A DNA stretch of 64,000 bases, taken from positions 164,367 to 228,366 of the forward strand of contig MU603944.1 of the NCBI GenBank assembly GCA_025201845.1. Reading direction: 5' to 3'. The notes under the pieces were generated by a model. It did not search any database, had not been told where the DNA came from, and worked only from the letters and a program-made list of their open reading frames with translations. The position numbers and the translations under genes are program-made. Origin of the DNA: Martensiomyces pterosporus (Eukaryota > Kickxellomycota > Kickxellomycetes > Kickxellales > Kickxellaceae). This document shows, piece by piece, positions 43,343 to 56,149 of this stretch; position 1 is the first letter of the stretch, and each line of letters begins with the position of its first letter.

Positions 43343-44923
43343 ATGGTTTTAAACGAGCTCGGCGCGCGCATCAACAGCGCACTTCAGTCGCTGTCCAAGG
43401 AATCTGTTATTGACGACAAGGCGCTTGATGCCCTTTTGCGCGAGATTTGCGGAGCGCTCCTCGAATCCGATGTCAACGTACGCCTGGTCCAGCAATTGCG
43501 GCAGAATGTAAAGAAGAAGGTCAATGTGGATGAGCTGGCATCGAGCAGCAACAAGCGCAAAATCATTCAGACGGCCGTGTTCGATGAGCTCTGCAGCCTT
43601 GTCGACCCCGGAGTGGAGCCGTGGAAGCCTCGCAAGGGCAGGCAGAACGTCATTATGTTTGTTGGCCTGCAAGGCAGCGGAAAGACGACCTCGTGTACGA
43701 AGCTGGCGGCTTATTACAAGCGCAAGGGCATGAAGGTCGGTTTGGTGTGCGCGGATACGTTCCGTGCTGGTGCCTTTGACCAGCTGAAGCAGAATGCCTC
43801 GAGGGCACATATACCCTACTATGGCAGCTACAATGAGGCTGACCCGGTGCAGATCGCCATGGAGGGCGTGGCCAAGTTCAGGAAGGACAAGTTCGACCTG
43901 ATCATTGTCGATACTAGCGGCAGACATAAGCAGGAGGCCGAGCTGTTTGCGGAAATGGAGCAGATTGCTGCGGCCGTCAAGCCCGACACTACCATCTTTG
44001 TCATGGACGGGACGATTGGTCAGGCTGCGGATGCGCAGGCACGCGCGTTCAAGGAGTCGGTGGACATTGGGTCAATCATCATCACCAAGATGGACGGGCA
44101 TGCGAAGGGCGGCGGTGCTATTAGTGCGGTTGCAGCGACGAACAGCCCGATCATCTTCATCGGTACGGGCGAGCACATGCACGACCTGGACAGATTCTCG
44201 GCGCGGCCGTTTGTCAGCAAGATGCTGGGCATGGGCGACATTTCGGGTCTGGTTGAGACCGTGCAGGACTTGCACCTGGAGAAGAACGAGGACATGATGA
44301 AGAACATTGCAAAGGGCGTGTTTACGCTCAAGGACATGCGCGACCAGCTGTCGAATATCCTGAAGATGGGGCCCTTGAGCAAGATCATGGGCATGATGCC
44401 TGGTGTGTCGCCAGAGATGATGCAGGGATTCGATGCAGATGAGAGCACGCGTCGTTTGCGTAGCTACATGTGCATCTTTGACAGTATGACTGAGGCCGAG
44501 CTCAACAGCGACGGGCACGTGTTTGACGATGAGAAGCGTATGCACCGCGTTGCCCGGGGATCAGGCGTTCGCCCTGTCGAGATCCAGGCGCTGCTCTACC
44601 AGCACCGCCAGTTCGGCCAGATCGTCAAGAAGATGGGTGGCCCCAAGGGTATGCTGGGCAAGATGAACCCGAATGCCATGCAGCAGATGGCAAAGAACCC
44701 GGGTGCCATGAACCCCAATATGCTCAAGCAGATGGGCGGCATGGGCGGCATGCAGAAGATGATCCAGCAGATGGGCGGCATGAGCGGCGTTCAGAACATG
44801 ATGAAGCAGATGATGGGTGGTGGTGGTGGTGGTGGCGGCGGCGGCATGGGAGGCATGGGAGGCATGCAAGAGATGATGTCCCAGATGATGGGCGGCATGG
44901 GGGGCATGGGTGGTCGTCGGTAG
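43343..44923 (+). CDS. SRP54: Signal recognition particle 54 kDa subunit
   Basis: SRP54 is the GTPase that binds signal sequences and the SRP receptor for cotranslational targeting to the ER. The 526-residue protein has an N domain ([20 protein letters not shown]..), a G domain with P-loop GLQGSGKTT (108-116), [30 protein letters not shown] and [12 protein letters not shown], and a methionine-rich M domain from about 330. A Met/Gly-repeat tail (MGGMGGM units) ends at the stop. No intron was found. The sequence is in the same order and length as eukaryotic orthologues. Confidence 0.97.
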   Translation: MVLNELGARINSALQSLSKESVIDDKALDALLREICGALLESDVNVRLVQQLRQNVKKKVNVDELASSSNKRKIIQTAVFDELCSLVDPGVEPWKPRKGRQNVIMFVGLQGSGKTTSCTKLAAYYKRKGMKVGLVCADTFRAGAFDQLKQNASRAHIPYYGSYNEADPVQIAMEGVAKFRKDKFDLIIVDTSGRHKQEAELFAEMEQIAAAVKPDTTIFVMDGTIGQAADAQARAFKESVDIGSIIITKMDGHAKGGGAISAVAATNSPIIFIGTGEHMHDLDRFSARPFVSKMLGMGDISGLVETVQDLHLEKNEDMMKNIAKGVFTLKDMRDQLSNILKMGPLSKIMGMMPGVSPEMMQGFDADESTRRLRSYMCIFDSMTEAELNSDGHVFDDEKRMHRVARGSGVRPVEIQALLYQHRQFGQIVKKMGGPKGMLGKMNPNAMQQMAKNPGAMNPNMLKQMGGMGGMQKMIQQMGGMSGVQNMMKQMMGGGGGGGGGGMGGMGGMQEMMSQMMGGMGGMGGRR

Positions 44924-45273
44924 ACAGCCAGCCGTCGTCCTTGCTATCTCTCCCTGTTCTCTCTTGCTTCTCTCTTGACCTGCTGCACGCCATCAAGGCA
45001 TGGCGCCGTTCACAGCGGGCGTATAGTCTAAGCCTTGCTCAGCCATGAGCGCACGTGTCTGATTTGATCGCCAGGATCAGGACGATTTTATTTGCACTAA
45101 ATATTTTTCTGGCCCCAGCACTGCAGCAGCGGCTGCCTCTGCCAGGCGGCCCCCTCTGCAGAATTCAAATTTTGTACCGCTTTCTCTCTCGCTACTTTTT
45201 CTTTTACTATTGAACGGTACTGGTCTACTCGCTTTCCTTGCTGCTCGCTTTCCTTAGCTGCTGTTGCCAAAAA
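44924..45273. other. SRP54 3' flank and RPF1 promoter
   Basis: Non-coding, T/C-rich towards the RPF1 start. Nothing else was recognised. Confidence 0.55.
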
Positions 45274-46197
45274 ATGTCGGAAAGGAGAGTGCCCACTGCC
45301 AGGCCGGCAGACATCAAAAACAAGGCCAAGAGAGAGGAGATATATGGAAAGCAGCGTCTTGAGAAGGCCAAAGCCAAGCGGCAGAGAAGGAAGGAGCTAA
45401 AGAGAGAGGAGGCCGAGAACCCCGAGCTGAAGGAGGCTCGCCTGCGGGAAAACATACCAGCAACCCAGGAGAACACTCGCGAGTTTGACGAAGCGGTGGT
45501 TGCCGAGGAGGATGAGGAAGTGGCAAAGGACGAGGAGGACGACGAGTTCGCGCAGTACTTTAACGGGCAAGCACCCAAGGTGCTCATCACCACGACGCCC
45601 AACGCGAGGAGCAAGACGGTGAGCTTTGTCAAGGAACTCGTCTCGGTCATTCCTGATCTGGAGTACATCAAGCGGGGGAAGAAGTTTGAGCTGCAGCAGA
45701 TCATCCAGTTCTGCAAGAACCGCGAGTACACAGACCTGATGGTGGTGACGGAGGACCACAAAGAGCCGTCGCACTTGACGCTGATTCACTTGCCCGAGGG
45801 CCCCACAGCGCACTTCCGCTTGACGAGCATCAAGGGCGGGAAGGAGATTTCGGGCCATGCAAGGGCAACTTCGCACTACCCAGAGCTGATTCTGAACCAA
45901 TTTACGACGCGTCTGGGACATACCATCGGGCGGATGTTTGCGGCGCTGTTCCCACAGGTGCCAGAGTTCCAGGGCCGGCAGGCGGTCACATTCCACAACC
46001 AGAGAGACTTCATTTTCTTCCGCCGACATCGCTATGTCTTCAGAAGCGGGAAGCGCGTGGACTTGCAGGAGATTGGCCCGCGGTTTACACTCAGGCTGAG
46101 GTGGCTGCAAAAGGGGCTCTATGACCCGCAGAATGGCGAGTATGAATGGGCATACAAGGCCGATCTCGAGACGAGCCGCCGGAGAGTGTTCCTCTAG
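45274..46197 (+). CDS. RPF1: Ribosome production factor 1 (Brix-domain protein)
   Basis: This nucleolar protein is required for 27S pre-rRNA processing and 60S assembly. It has 307 residues: a highly charged coiled-coil N terminus (IKNKAKREEIYGKQRLEKAK), an acidic spacer, then the Brix domain from about 90 (KVLITTTPNARSKTVSFVKE, ILNQFTTRLGHTIGRMFAAL, RQAVTFHNQRDFIFFRRHRY). It ends with the RPF1-specific segment GPRFTLRLRWLQKGLYDPQN and ETSRRRVFL. The ATG at 45274 is used; upstream codons begin with non-ATG. Single exon. Confidence 0.95.
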   Translation: MSERRVPTARPADIKNKAKREEIYGKQRLEKAKAKRQRRKELKREEAENPELKEARLRENIPATQENTREFDEAVVAEEDEEVAKDEEDDEFAQYFNGQAPKVLITTTPNARSKTVSFVKELVSVIPDLEYIKRGKKFELQQIIQFCKNREYTDLMVVTEDHKEPSHLTLIHLPEGPTAHFRLTSIKGGKEISGHARATSHYPELILNQFTTRLGHTIGRMFAALFPQVPEFQGRQAVTFHNQRDFIFFRRHRYVFRSGKRVDLQEIGPRFTLRLRWLQKGLYDPQNGEYEWAYKADLETSRRRVFL

Positions 46198-48177
46198 GCT
46201 CTTTGCAGATGCAGCTGCCAAGGGCGCCGCTATCCTTCTTTCTTTACTGTTTTTTTCCCAGGCGTGGCAGGCGGGGCCTGCTCTTCGTGGCTGCCCTTCC
46301 TGCCTTCCCAATCGCCAAGTACAAGGCAGCACTTCACAAGCACAGATGCACACACGCAGGCACGCTTTTATTTCTTTCGCATGTGCAAATCCTCATCTCC
46401 GCTCACACATGCAGAGCCTGGTCGTTTATTTTACGCGACTTTTGGAGACAATGATTATAATAGCTGCAGCGTAAATAATGGATACACATGAAGAAAACAC
46501 AAATCCCAGCCAATGCACATCCTGCCGCTGCCGCTGCCACTGCCGTTGCTACGACCAGGGCTGGGGGAGGGTGCTAAGCAGGATGCAGCCCGAGCAGGGC
46601 CTCCCCTCCCCTCGCTCTCCGCTGGCGATTGCACTGGGTGTGCTCGAGCCTGAGGCGCTTGGGTGGCAGCAGCAGCAAGCTAGCCCTCAATCTGCTTCAT
46701 CTAGGCCTCTAAATCCACTTGCATGCACACAATCTCCAGTGTTCCACATTGAAGCGGCAGTTAGCACCGACAAGCGGCGGTGTTGTTGTCTGAAGAATCT
46801 GCTTTGCAGAATCGCTTTCTTCTTCGCTGGCCGCTTGCCGCCTTGCCTATTTTCTCAGCTGCTCAGCTGTCTGAAACTCCCCTCCCCAAACTCATCGGCG
46901 TCGACGTGTGGCTGACCGCTGGGCAGCAAAAAGGTAAAACAGGAAAAAAAAAATCAATTCTAAACGAAAGGGGAACAAAAGGACAAGGGCGCACTATCTG
47001 CCCGAAAATAAAGAGGATACTCACGGATTACAAAAAAACAAGGCATGCGCAAAGCAAGCCAGGGCCAAAACGCACCCAGTTACCCAGCATCATCAGCGCC
47101 AGACGCACCAGTTGACCAAGGGAAACAAGGGCCTGCTGATAATGCCGGGTAGCAAGGATGTGCACTGGGCCGCCTGGTTTCATAAATACAACGCCAGCCA
47201 GAACGTTAGCCCGAGCAGCGCACAGCGCAGTGTTGCAGCCCCCCACATGCAACCCGCATTTACCCGCCCCTCTCCATTCATCTTCATCGACTTGAACTCC
47301 CCGCGTCCTCTTGCTGCTCTGGGTTCAAGTTGCTCGTCCGTGGATGATGCCCGGGATGGAAAAGGAAGAAATAATCGTGGGCCCATGCTACTCCGCCGCT
47401 GATGCTACAAGGAAGCGCAGACAGCAGCCCCCTCTCTCTCCTCTCCTCTTCCCTGCCAGCTGCTCCCAGTACTATTTTTTCCATTTTTTGCTTTTTCCAG
47501 CGCTTTAAACTCGGCGCTTGTGGTTTCGGCCCATTTCCCGGACTGCCTTCGTAACGCTCGACTCAATCGACAAATTCCCTGCAACCCCCCTCAGCAGAAA
47601 CGCGAATTTCGCAGCTGAGGCACCTGCGTTTCCGCCTCTCAGCGCTTGTTTTGCAGGCTGGCTTAGCATTCCCTACCTCAATCTCCATTGCACCCACGCC
47701 TGTGCGCGCACAGCAACAGCTAGCGTTTGCCGAGCGCCAAAGTGCAAAATTAAGCAACAAAAATACCTGTTCGCTCTTCGTATTTAGCTTCTCTGGGAAA
47801 CAAACACAAGCGGGCAGCCCAAAGCAAGAGCTCTACAGTCGCGCTCCAACACGCTGGTCTCGCCCAGCGGCCCCCTGCCTATTTACCGCTGTAAACCTCA
47901 ATTGCACCAGGCCTTTCAAGGTGCTCCAATTCCACACCACCTCATTTTTTTTTTACTTTCCTTTCCTTTATAAGGGGGCGGTTGACTTCCCGTTTGCCAC
48001 GCGGCGTGCTATATATCATCATTATTATTTATTTTCGTATCTGTCATTTTCGCCGGTTTACACTCCTTATTCTTTTTGTTTTTGCTTTTCTACGCTCCTT
48101 TTCCGCTGCCCCTTTGCCTCTTTTCATTCATACAGCACCCTTCTCCACACTGGCTTGTGCTGAATCGGAAATTTAGC
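46198..48177. other. 2 kb RPF1/INO80 intergenic region
   Basis: No gene I can support. A 145-codon ATG frame (46478..46915) has a Cys-rich start but otherwise random composition. An A-rich stretch lies at about 46935..47040. T/C-rich DNA with TATAAG at 47969..47974 precedes INO80 by about 200 bases and is its likely core promoter. Confidence 0.5.
47969..47974 (+). promoter_or_regulatory. TATA-like box of INO80
   Basis: TATAAG follows a long T/C tract, 204 bases upstream of the INO80 ATG. The call rests on position and motif only. Confidence 0.35.
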
Positions 48178-51100
48178 ATGTCGTACGATCGCTCGCCAAA
48201 CAATCCACACAACTTGAATAGCCTTCTGTCCCCTCGGGACAGCAGAGCCGGTGCTAGCGGAGAGGGACTGCCTGAGCAAGACAGCCCCTATGCGCGCTCA
48301 TCATACCAGTCTGGCGATGGCGTATTTCAGCAGAGTGCCCACTACCAAAGCCCCCAGATGCAGCAGCAGCAACAGCAGCAGCAGCAGCCACACCGTGGTC
48401 GCTCATCTAACGAGTACTCGCGGTATAGCAATGACTACGACTACTCCCGCCAAATCGACAGCAGTCGCGAGTACACAGCAGCGCCCGAGTCTCATCAGTA
48501 CGCATATGCAGAAACCGCTGCAACGCAGCAACACTACCGTCATAGCAGTCACTCAGCCCCATCGGCTCGCGCCGAGTATGCTGATTATCGCGATGGATAT
48601 GGCCGCCATCAGTACGACTACAGCATGCAGCACCAGCAACAGGAGCACCAGGGCTATGGCTACGACTACGATCGGCAACACAGCGTTTCTGAGAGCCGAG
48701 GTGTGTACGATCACCCAGCATACGCCAGGCATAGCCACCACCAGCACCACCACCAAAACATCGGTCGGCAGGATGACTACTACTCGAGGCAGCAATATTC
48801 ATATGGCGACCATCACCATGGGTATGCACAAGACCCAGCACAAACGCCAGCGGCATACAGCCATCGTCCGGAAAACTCTTCTTCATCTGCTGCAGGCCAC
48901 CCAAGTATGAGCGGTGCCGAGTCTCAACAGCACGCATCCATGTACTATGACAGTCAGCAGCAGCAGCAGCAGCAAGAGTATCATCACCAAAGCAGCGTCC
49001 CGCCCACAGACAGCCGCTCAGAGATCATACGGTCACCTGCGCAACCCCAGCACTCGCGTCAAAAATACTCTTCGCATTCCTCATCGTCGTACAACTATGA
49101 TGCACGGTCGGGCCAGCCTACCACCACGCGCAGCTCTGCACCAGGCTATGGTGCTGCGCCAGATGCTGCTAATGAGTACCACCAAAGCCACCAGCAGCAA
49201 TCGCAGTACCGCCACGACTACAGCGAGGATTCCAGACCCTCCGCATACCGCGCTCAAGGACAGCATTCCTCTGGGTATAACCAGGACGGTCAGATCCCTG
49301 ACCGTGGATATAACCTGGACGCGCATCTGGAGCGGCAGTCGGGCACACAGCAATACGGGTACAGCACATCAGAAGCGGCCGCGTACTCGTACGCCCATAT
49401 CCAGAGCCCTAATGCTGCAGCACAGGATTCGTCCTCCAGCAGGGACGACTCTCGTTCGCGGTACCAGCGCACTCCGATTCCGGCTTCGTATCCGGTAGAG
49501 TCCGACTATCGCTCACCTAGCCAGCGCTCGCACACCAAGGTGTTCCAGCGTGACCCAGCATACGGCACAAACCCTGGATATCATATTGAGATGAGCGCAT
49601 ATGTAAGTACTCCCGTTTTGTGCTTCCACAGGCTGTGAGCACTATCCCTCTTGGATCCTAAATGCCTAGTTTCGATGCTCTTCTTTCGCTCTTTGTTAAC
49701 TGGTAGGCTAACGAGCACCAGGCACCCATCGAGAGACACGACGGTTCGCGGCGGTCTGCTGGGTTTGGCATTGCGTCACTGCTATCGGAGAGACCTGCCT
49801 CCCCAGTGCGCGAGCACACACCAGTGGGCTATGATCAGCATTATGGTGACCGTGCCGGATCTACTCAGCACGATAGAGCAGGGGGATACGCTGATCCAGC
49901 GGATAAGTACCACAGACACGAGCATGTCCCGTCGGGATATGATGCCCATGCTGAAGCACATGGTGTCATGTCGATTTCCCAGCTAGTTGGCGGCGGCTCG
50001 AACGCTCAGTCAGAGCCCGCCCCCGACATTCGTGGGCATGGCCCAGAAGCAGCATACCGGTACAGCAGGTCCCCTCAAGCTGCAGCATATGGCCACCGCA
50101 CGCCGCCTCGCAGACACGAGGCCATCAGCTCTGGTGGTACTGGCGATGGGCATACCATGACCACGCCGCCCGCGGTCGGTAAGTTCGATGACGGACTTTC
50201 CCCTGACATCCCGCTCGCCAAGAGACAGGCCTCTTGGCTCAATAGAAATGCAGCCAGACAGCAGGATCCCATTGTTGTCACCGACGACGAGAGTGCCATG
50301 CGTGGCGCCGGGTCAACGACCCCGTATGCGGCTGCCAATGACGCTGAAATCGCCGATAGGGCAGGTGCCGTGGCCAGCGCAGGTGCTGGTGCTGGTGCTG
50401 GTGCTGGTGCTGATAGTGATGATGACAGTCGCCCCCTTGTTAGCCGCACCACTACCACCCAGCCCGAGCAAGAGCCTGAGAGACCAGCACGCAAGCGTCG
50501 TAGGCAGACACGGCAGAGCAGCAGCCACCGCGACACAGGTGCTGCCGAAGACACTGCTGCCGCCACTAATGGCTCCAAGAGCACAAGTAAGCGCCGAAGG
50601 CCTCGGAGATCAAGGGGGTCGAAGAAGGTTGAGCTCAGTCGCGAGTTTGTGTATGATGAGGATGAAGAAGATGACGACGATGTCGAAATTGCGCTTGAGC
50701 AGAGCGCAGCTAGCCTTGATGCCAACGGATATCCTCGCGATGCACCAGGTGACCAGGAAGTAGCGGCTCCCAATGCAGGCAGCCTTCTCTCCAAGGCGGC
50801 CAGCAATAACCTCCCTGCCGATGATATCAGCGTCGACCAGCATGTCCAGGAGTATATCCACCATGTGAAGCAGCGCACTGAGCGCGCTATCGCCAGATAC
50901 GAGGAGCGCGCGAAGCGCAAGTCGCAGCGGATGCACGAGCATGTTGTCAAGAGATACGGACCGTACTTGCAAGGCTACTTTGACCATGTCGGAGAGGGCA
51001 AGGTGCAGGATGCCGAGCAGCAGCAGCAGCAGCAGCAGCATCTGCCGGGTGACTTGCCCCGCGAGGATGAGTATGATATTGTTGACGAGTCACGAGGCTT

Positions 51101-54100
51101 GCCAAGCAAGGGCCATATGTCGCGCGGGCGCCAAGGGCATCGCAGCAGCCATCGGGCTGCTCATGAGCGGTACAATGGCTATGGCGATAACCTGGAGAGC
51201 GGCTCGCCATTTGGAGCCTCCCACAGCCGCCTACAGCCACCGCTCATGGGCTACTTTACGCCCTCAAGACCTGTATCGCCTAGTGGCTACGGGTACGGGT
51301 ACGAGCGCGATGGAACTCCAGTGTCTGATGCTAGCGAGCCTGCAGTGCAGATGACCGAAGAAGAAATCGCCGAGTTCCAAAGAGAGGAGGCAGAGCAGCG
51401 CGAGCAGTCTGACCGGAGTGCTCTTTGGAGCCGGATGGCAGTCGAGCAAGTTCCGCGCGCCTTCCGCCATATGCAGGCAAACATTATTGTGCGAAACGCA
51501 AACATGCGCAAGGTCACCCACCTTTGCCAGCGCGAGGTGCGGCGTGTGTACGGCCCTGCACCCACACGCACTAACCAGCTCAACCCGCAGCAGCCAATCT
51601 TTGTCCAGCGGCCGCCAAAGGAGCTGCTTACTCGGGCTCGGCGCAGCATGCGCGAGATGCTTTTGTTCTGGAAACGCCACGAAAAGGAGGAGCGTGAGAT
51701 GCGCAAGCGCGCAGAGAAGGAGGCTGCGGAGCGCCAGAGACAGGAGGAGGAGGCGCGCGAGGCCCGCAGACAGGCGCGCAAGCTCAACTTCCTCATCACG
51801 CAGACCGAGCTGTATAGCCATTTTATTGGAAACAAGATCGGCGAGGGAGCAAGTGCGCCAGATGAGGGCCACGACGAAAATGCGGAAGATGGTGGCGGCC
51901 AGATGGCGTTTTCAGCCATCGATTTTGACGATGAAGACGACGCAAGCCTTGCTGCTCATGCACGGCAGAGCGCCCAAAATGCGCTTGCACAGCAGCAGGC
52001 GCAGACACGCCAGTTTGACGAGACGCAGAAACAGCAGCGCGAGGAGCAGCTGGGAAAGCAAAAAGGAAGGGGCGCCGCTGCTGGCGGTGCTGATTCGCAG
52101 GACGCCAATGTCGCTGACGCACTGGACACGATGGATTTCCAGGAGCCCGAGACAATGGCTGGTGCCGAGGTCTCACAGCCGCGCATGCTCATGTGTCAGC
52201 TGAAGGAGTACCAGCTCAAGGGCCTCAACTGGCTGGCAAACCTGTACGAGCAAGGCATCAACGGCATCCTTGCTGACGAGATGGGTCTTGGAAAAACGGT
52301 GCAGTCTATCTCGCTTTTGGCATACCTTGCGGAGACGCACAATATCTGGGGTCCCTTCATGGTTGTTGCGCCGGCATCGACATTGCACAACTGGCAGCAG
52401 GAGCTCACTCGCTTCGTCCCCGAGTTCAAGATTTTACCCTACTGGGGCACGCAGAAGGACAGGAAGGTGCTGAGAAAGTCCCTGTGGAACCCCAAGAACC
52501 TGTCGCGCAAGGACTCGGCATTCCACGTTCTGGTCACCTCGTATCAGCTGGTTGTGTCGGACGAGTCGTATCTGAACCGTGTCAAGTGGCAGTACATGGT
52601 GCTCGATGAGGCACAGGCCATCAAGAGCTCGTCATCGGCTCGGTGGAAGACGCTGCTGGGATTCCACTGCCGCAACAGGCTGCTGCTGACAGGAACGCCA
52701 ATCCAGAACAGCATGCAGGAGCTGTGGGCCTTGCTCCACTTTATCATGCCCACACTGTTTGACTCGCACGAGGAGTTTAGCGAGTGGTTCTCGCGCGACA
52801 TCGAGGCGCATGCTGAGAACAGGTCGATACTCAACCAGCACCAGCTGCACCGCTTGCACATGATCCTCAAACCGTTCATGCTGCGCCGTAACAAGCGGCA
52901 TGTGCAGCACGAGCTGGGCGAGAAGATCGAGCACCTTGTGCCCTGCGATCTTACGCAGCGACAAAAGGTCATGTACCGTGGACTTATGAGCAAGATCTCG
53001 GTTCCGGAGCTTCTGGAGCGGCTGCAGAATGGCTCGGGACATGGCAGCAAGGACGACTCCGATGAGAGCCTGATGAACCTGGTCATGCAGTTCCGCAAGG
53101 TGTGCAGCCACCCAGAGCTGTTTGAGCGTGCTGAGGTTGAAAGCCCGTTTGTTTCAGGCATGTTCCCGACCACAGGATCCCTGGCACGAGAGGGCGACGA
53201 GCTGTTGTGCAGCTATGCCACGCGCAGCCTGGTGAGCTACCATGTGCCCAAGCTCATTTACCGCGAGTCGCTTGAGCTGCCCAGCGTGGCCACTGCGCGA
53301 CAAAGCGTGCTGGAGAAGCTGACGCTCTGGTCGCCTGCAAACATCTCATCCGACGCGTCTCCTACAGGTTTGTTTTCGCTGCTTCGGCTGTGCGTGCCAT
53401 CGGCAAACCAGGCCATCAGGGCATTCAACGGCTCCATCGCGCAAAGGCTATGCGATGTTGGCGAGCAGACAGCGCTTGATTCCGGATTTAAGCAGTGTCT
53501 ACTCATGTGCCAAGAGGACGAGCCGGCAAGAACAAGCCCTGCGCTGCGCAATGTGCGGCGGGGATCGGTTCTGGATGCACTGACCAACGTGTTTGCGCCA
53601 GAGAACCTCAGCGTGTCGCGCAATCTTGCTGGGCTGGCCAGAGTCACGCTGAACGGGTTCATCCATTCGCGCATGAGCTTTATCCCACCAGGGTACAAAC
53701 CACCTGCAGTTTCGCCGCCTGTCGAGCTTGTTGTGAGCGATAGGTCGGCGACCTGGGAGTACAACGAGCTATTGCTGGCAAACCCGCTTGCTAAGATGGT
53801 TACGTGTGGCAAGGAGACGGCCGAGGACTGGACCAGGCCGTTCCGCTCGCAGGGGCTGACTGATATTTGGATGCCATCCATGGACAAGCTTATCCGGTAC
53901 TCGGGCAAGATGGCAGTTTTGGACAGACTGCTGGCGCGCTTGAAGCAAGAGGGCCACCGTGTCCTGCTGTACTTCCAAATGACCAAGATGATCGATCTAT
54001 TTGAGGAGTATTTGGCGTACCGCAAGTACACGTATCTGCGGCTTGACGGCTCGTCAAAGATCTCTGATCGACGCGACATGGTCATGGACTGGCAGACGCG

Positions 54101-55067
54101 CGACGACATCTTTATCTTTTTGCTCAGCACGCGTGCTGGTGGCCTGGGCATCAACCTTACTGCCGCCGACACGGTTATCTTCTTTGAGAGTGACTGGAAC
54201 CCCACGGTTGACAGCCAGGCGATGGACCGTGCACACAGACTGGGCCAGACCAAGCAGGTTGTTGTGTACCGTTTGATCACGCGTGGTACTGTCGAGGAGC
54301 GCATCTTGCAGCGCGCACGGCAGAAGGACGAGATCCACCGCATTGTTATCTCTGGCGGCGACTCAAAGAGCGCTGCATCTGCATCGTCGGCGGCGGCGGC
54401 AGCAGCCAAGGACGGGAAGGACCCTGGGTCGTTTACCGAAGGGTTCTCGTCTAACTTTGAGCCCAATTCGAAGGAGATTGTCTCGCTGCTCCTTGGCGAG
54501 ACTGCTGACGATGAAAACAAGGCACGCAGTGAGCGACTGGTCATGGCTCGCCATGCACAGGACACTTCAAATCGCCTGTACCCCGATGGGCGGATTCCTG
54601 ATGTGCCTGACCTGTCCTCTTTGGGCGACGACTCTGTGAACCAAGTCGTTGTTTTGCCTCCGCCCAGCGTCTCCATACTGCCATCATCGGCATCCATGCG
54701 CGAAGCTCATTCCCAGCAAAGCAAGCTCGATGCCGTGTTTGAATCTGCCATCCGCGAGCAGATCCGCGAGCAGCAGCAGCAGCAGCAGCAGCAAAAGCAG
54801 CGGCAGCGAGGTGGGGGCAGGGGATCAAAGCGTGGGGGTGGAAATGGCTCTGTCGCTAGCGGCCAGACTCGTGAGAAGCGGAAGGCTCGCGCGTCTACAG
54901 GCACGCCCAAGAAGGACAGCAGCAAGGCCGGATCGCGAGCTGGCACGCCTGAGCCTAGTGCCAAGCGTGTTCGTGGTAGCCGGGCCTCCCACATGAACAG
55001 CGCTGTGGCAACACCGCAAGAGGCTGAGGCGGCGGCGGCGACTCCTGCCAACCCCAGCACCACTTAG
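48178..55067 (+). CDS. INO80: INO80 chromatin-remodelling ATPase (two exons)
   Basis: Catalytic Snf2-family ATPase of the INO80 complex, which slides nucleosomes and handles H2A.Z. Exons 48178..49602 and 49707..55067 join in phase 0 (GTAAGT..TAG); 2261 residues. Exon 1 (475 residues) is a Tyr/Gln/His/Ser-rich low-complexity region. Then come acidic and basic tracts and an Ala-Gly repeat from GGTGCT units at 50382..50411. The DBINO domain is at about 1040-1190 (LWSRMAVEQVPRAFRHMQAN). The ATPase has Walker A LADEMGLGKT (about 1330), VLDEAQAIKS (about 1440), LLLTGTPIQNSMQELWALLH, then the usual long INO80 spacer. The second lobe has RLDGSSKISDRR and STRAGGLGINLTAADTVIFF. Poly-Gln and basic runs close the protein. 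Confidence 0.96.
48360..48389 (+). repeat. CAG/CAA poly-glutamine run in INO80 exon 1
   Basis: A glutamine-coding triplet run of about ten codons. Similar runs occur at about 48957..48974, 51019..51040 and 54769..54794 within the same gene, so INO80 carries at least four length-variable candidates. Confidence 0.8.
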
Positions 55068-56149
55068 AGTGCAGCACTGCATGCTCTCTTTCTCAGCTCC
55101 GCACTTCTCACGCACTCAGCATTATTTGCATATTAATACACAGCTATATCCAGCTCACTCGCCCACTGCCGTGTGAAATGCGGCGGGCACCCAATGGACA
55201 GGGCCCCGCATGTGTGCACTGGCGACAGTGAGCGACACGCAGGCCTTTGAGGGTTCTTGCAAGGGGCAGCGATTGCCGCAACGGCATGTTATCGTTGAAC
55301 ATCGTGTAAACAACAGCAGCAATCTGCCAAAACGGCATGCTGAAAGCGTGTCGTTGGGGCAGGAAATGTGGTAGATGCAGCAAAGACCGGTCCCGAATCT
55401 GCAGTTCACCCATGATCGCTGGGTGCAAAGGCAGTCCTTGCGTGTGCTGGCCTACATGGCGACGGGCCCCTCTGTCCATCCACCAGCGCCAAACCATCTC
55501 GAGCATGTATTAAGGCGGCAAAGCAAGAGCCCCCGATCATTAGCACAAGCAAATGCCTGCAAGATATTTGATTTCTTTGTCAGTTGCACGTGCAGGGCTG
55601 GGGATTCTGCGACATTATTGGCTGAGGGCTTGGAAAAGCGAGATGTGAAGTGCCAGAGTTTGTTTTCTGCGTTTTTACACCACTGGCCTGCCCTCTCGTC
55701 CTTTTCTCTCCTGCCTCCTCTTCGCCTTGCCCCTTTTCTTCAAATCCCGCTGTTTATTTACTATTTCCAGCTGTGCTGCTCCTTTTTCCTTGTAGCTAAC
55801 AGAACCACGCCTGCAGACTAAGGCAGCAGTGAGTGTGGAAGCCGGCATTGGCCTTGCTTCATTTTCTTCATTCTGGCCCACCTTATTTACACTTTATTAG
55901 CACCGAGTGCAGCAGGCAGTGCCCCACTTTATCCCCCCACTCCTCCTCGCTAATTTAACCGACAGAGCGGAAAAGCCCAAAAAGAGGACGAGAGGCGTGT
56001 TGGCATTTTGCAATCCCAGCAACAGGTCAGCTCTACATTGGCGGCTTTCTTTTTATTGCGCAGACTTTGCTGCTCGGGCTGGGAGAGGCTAACTTCAAAA
56101 CACCGCGCTGAACGGAGGGTCCGCCGCTACTTGGCTCCACCAAGCTGAT
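55068..56149. other. INO80 3' flank and SPG1 promoter
   Basis: Non-coding in my reading. A 148-codon ATG frame (55375..55821) has no family resemblance and ends in a T/C-rich tract like the leaders of other genes here. No RNA gene was recognised. Confidence 0.5.

Noticed and set aside
46478..46915. Cys-rich 145-codon ATG frame considered as a small secreted protein
   Set aside because: No signal peptide; the cysteines come from a CTGCCGC-type simple repeat and the rest is not protein-like.
55375..55821. 148-codon ATG frame between INO80 and SPG1
   Set aside because: No domain resemblance and it runs into T/C-rich leader DNA.
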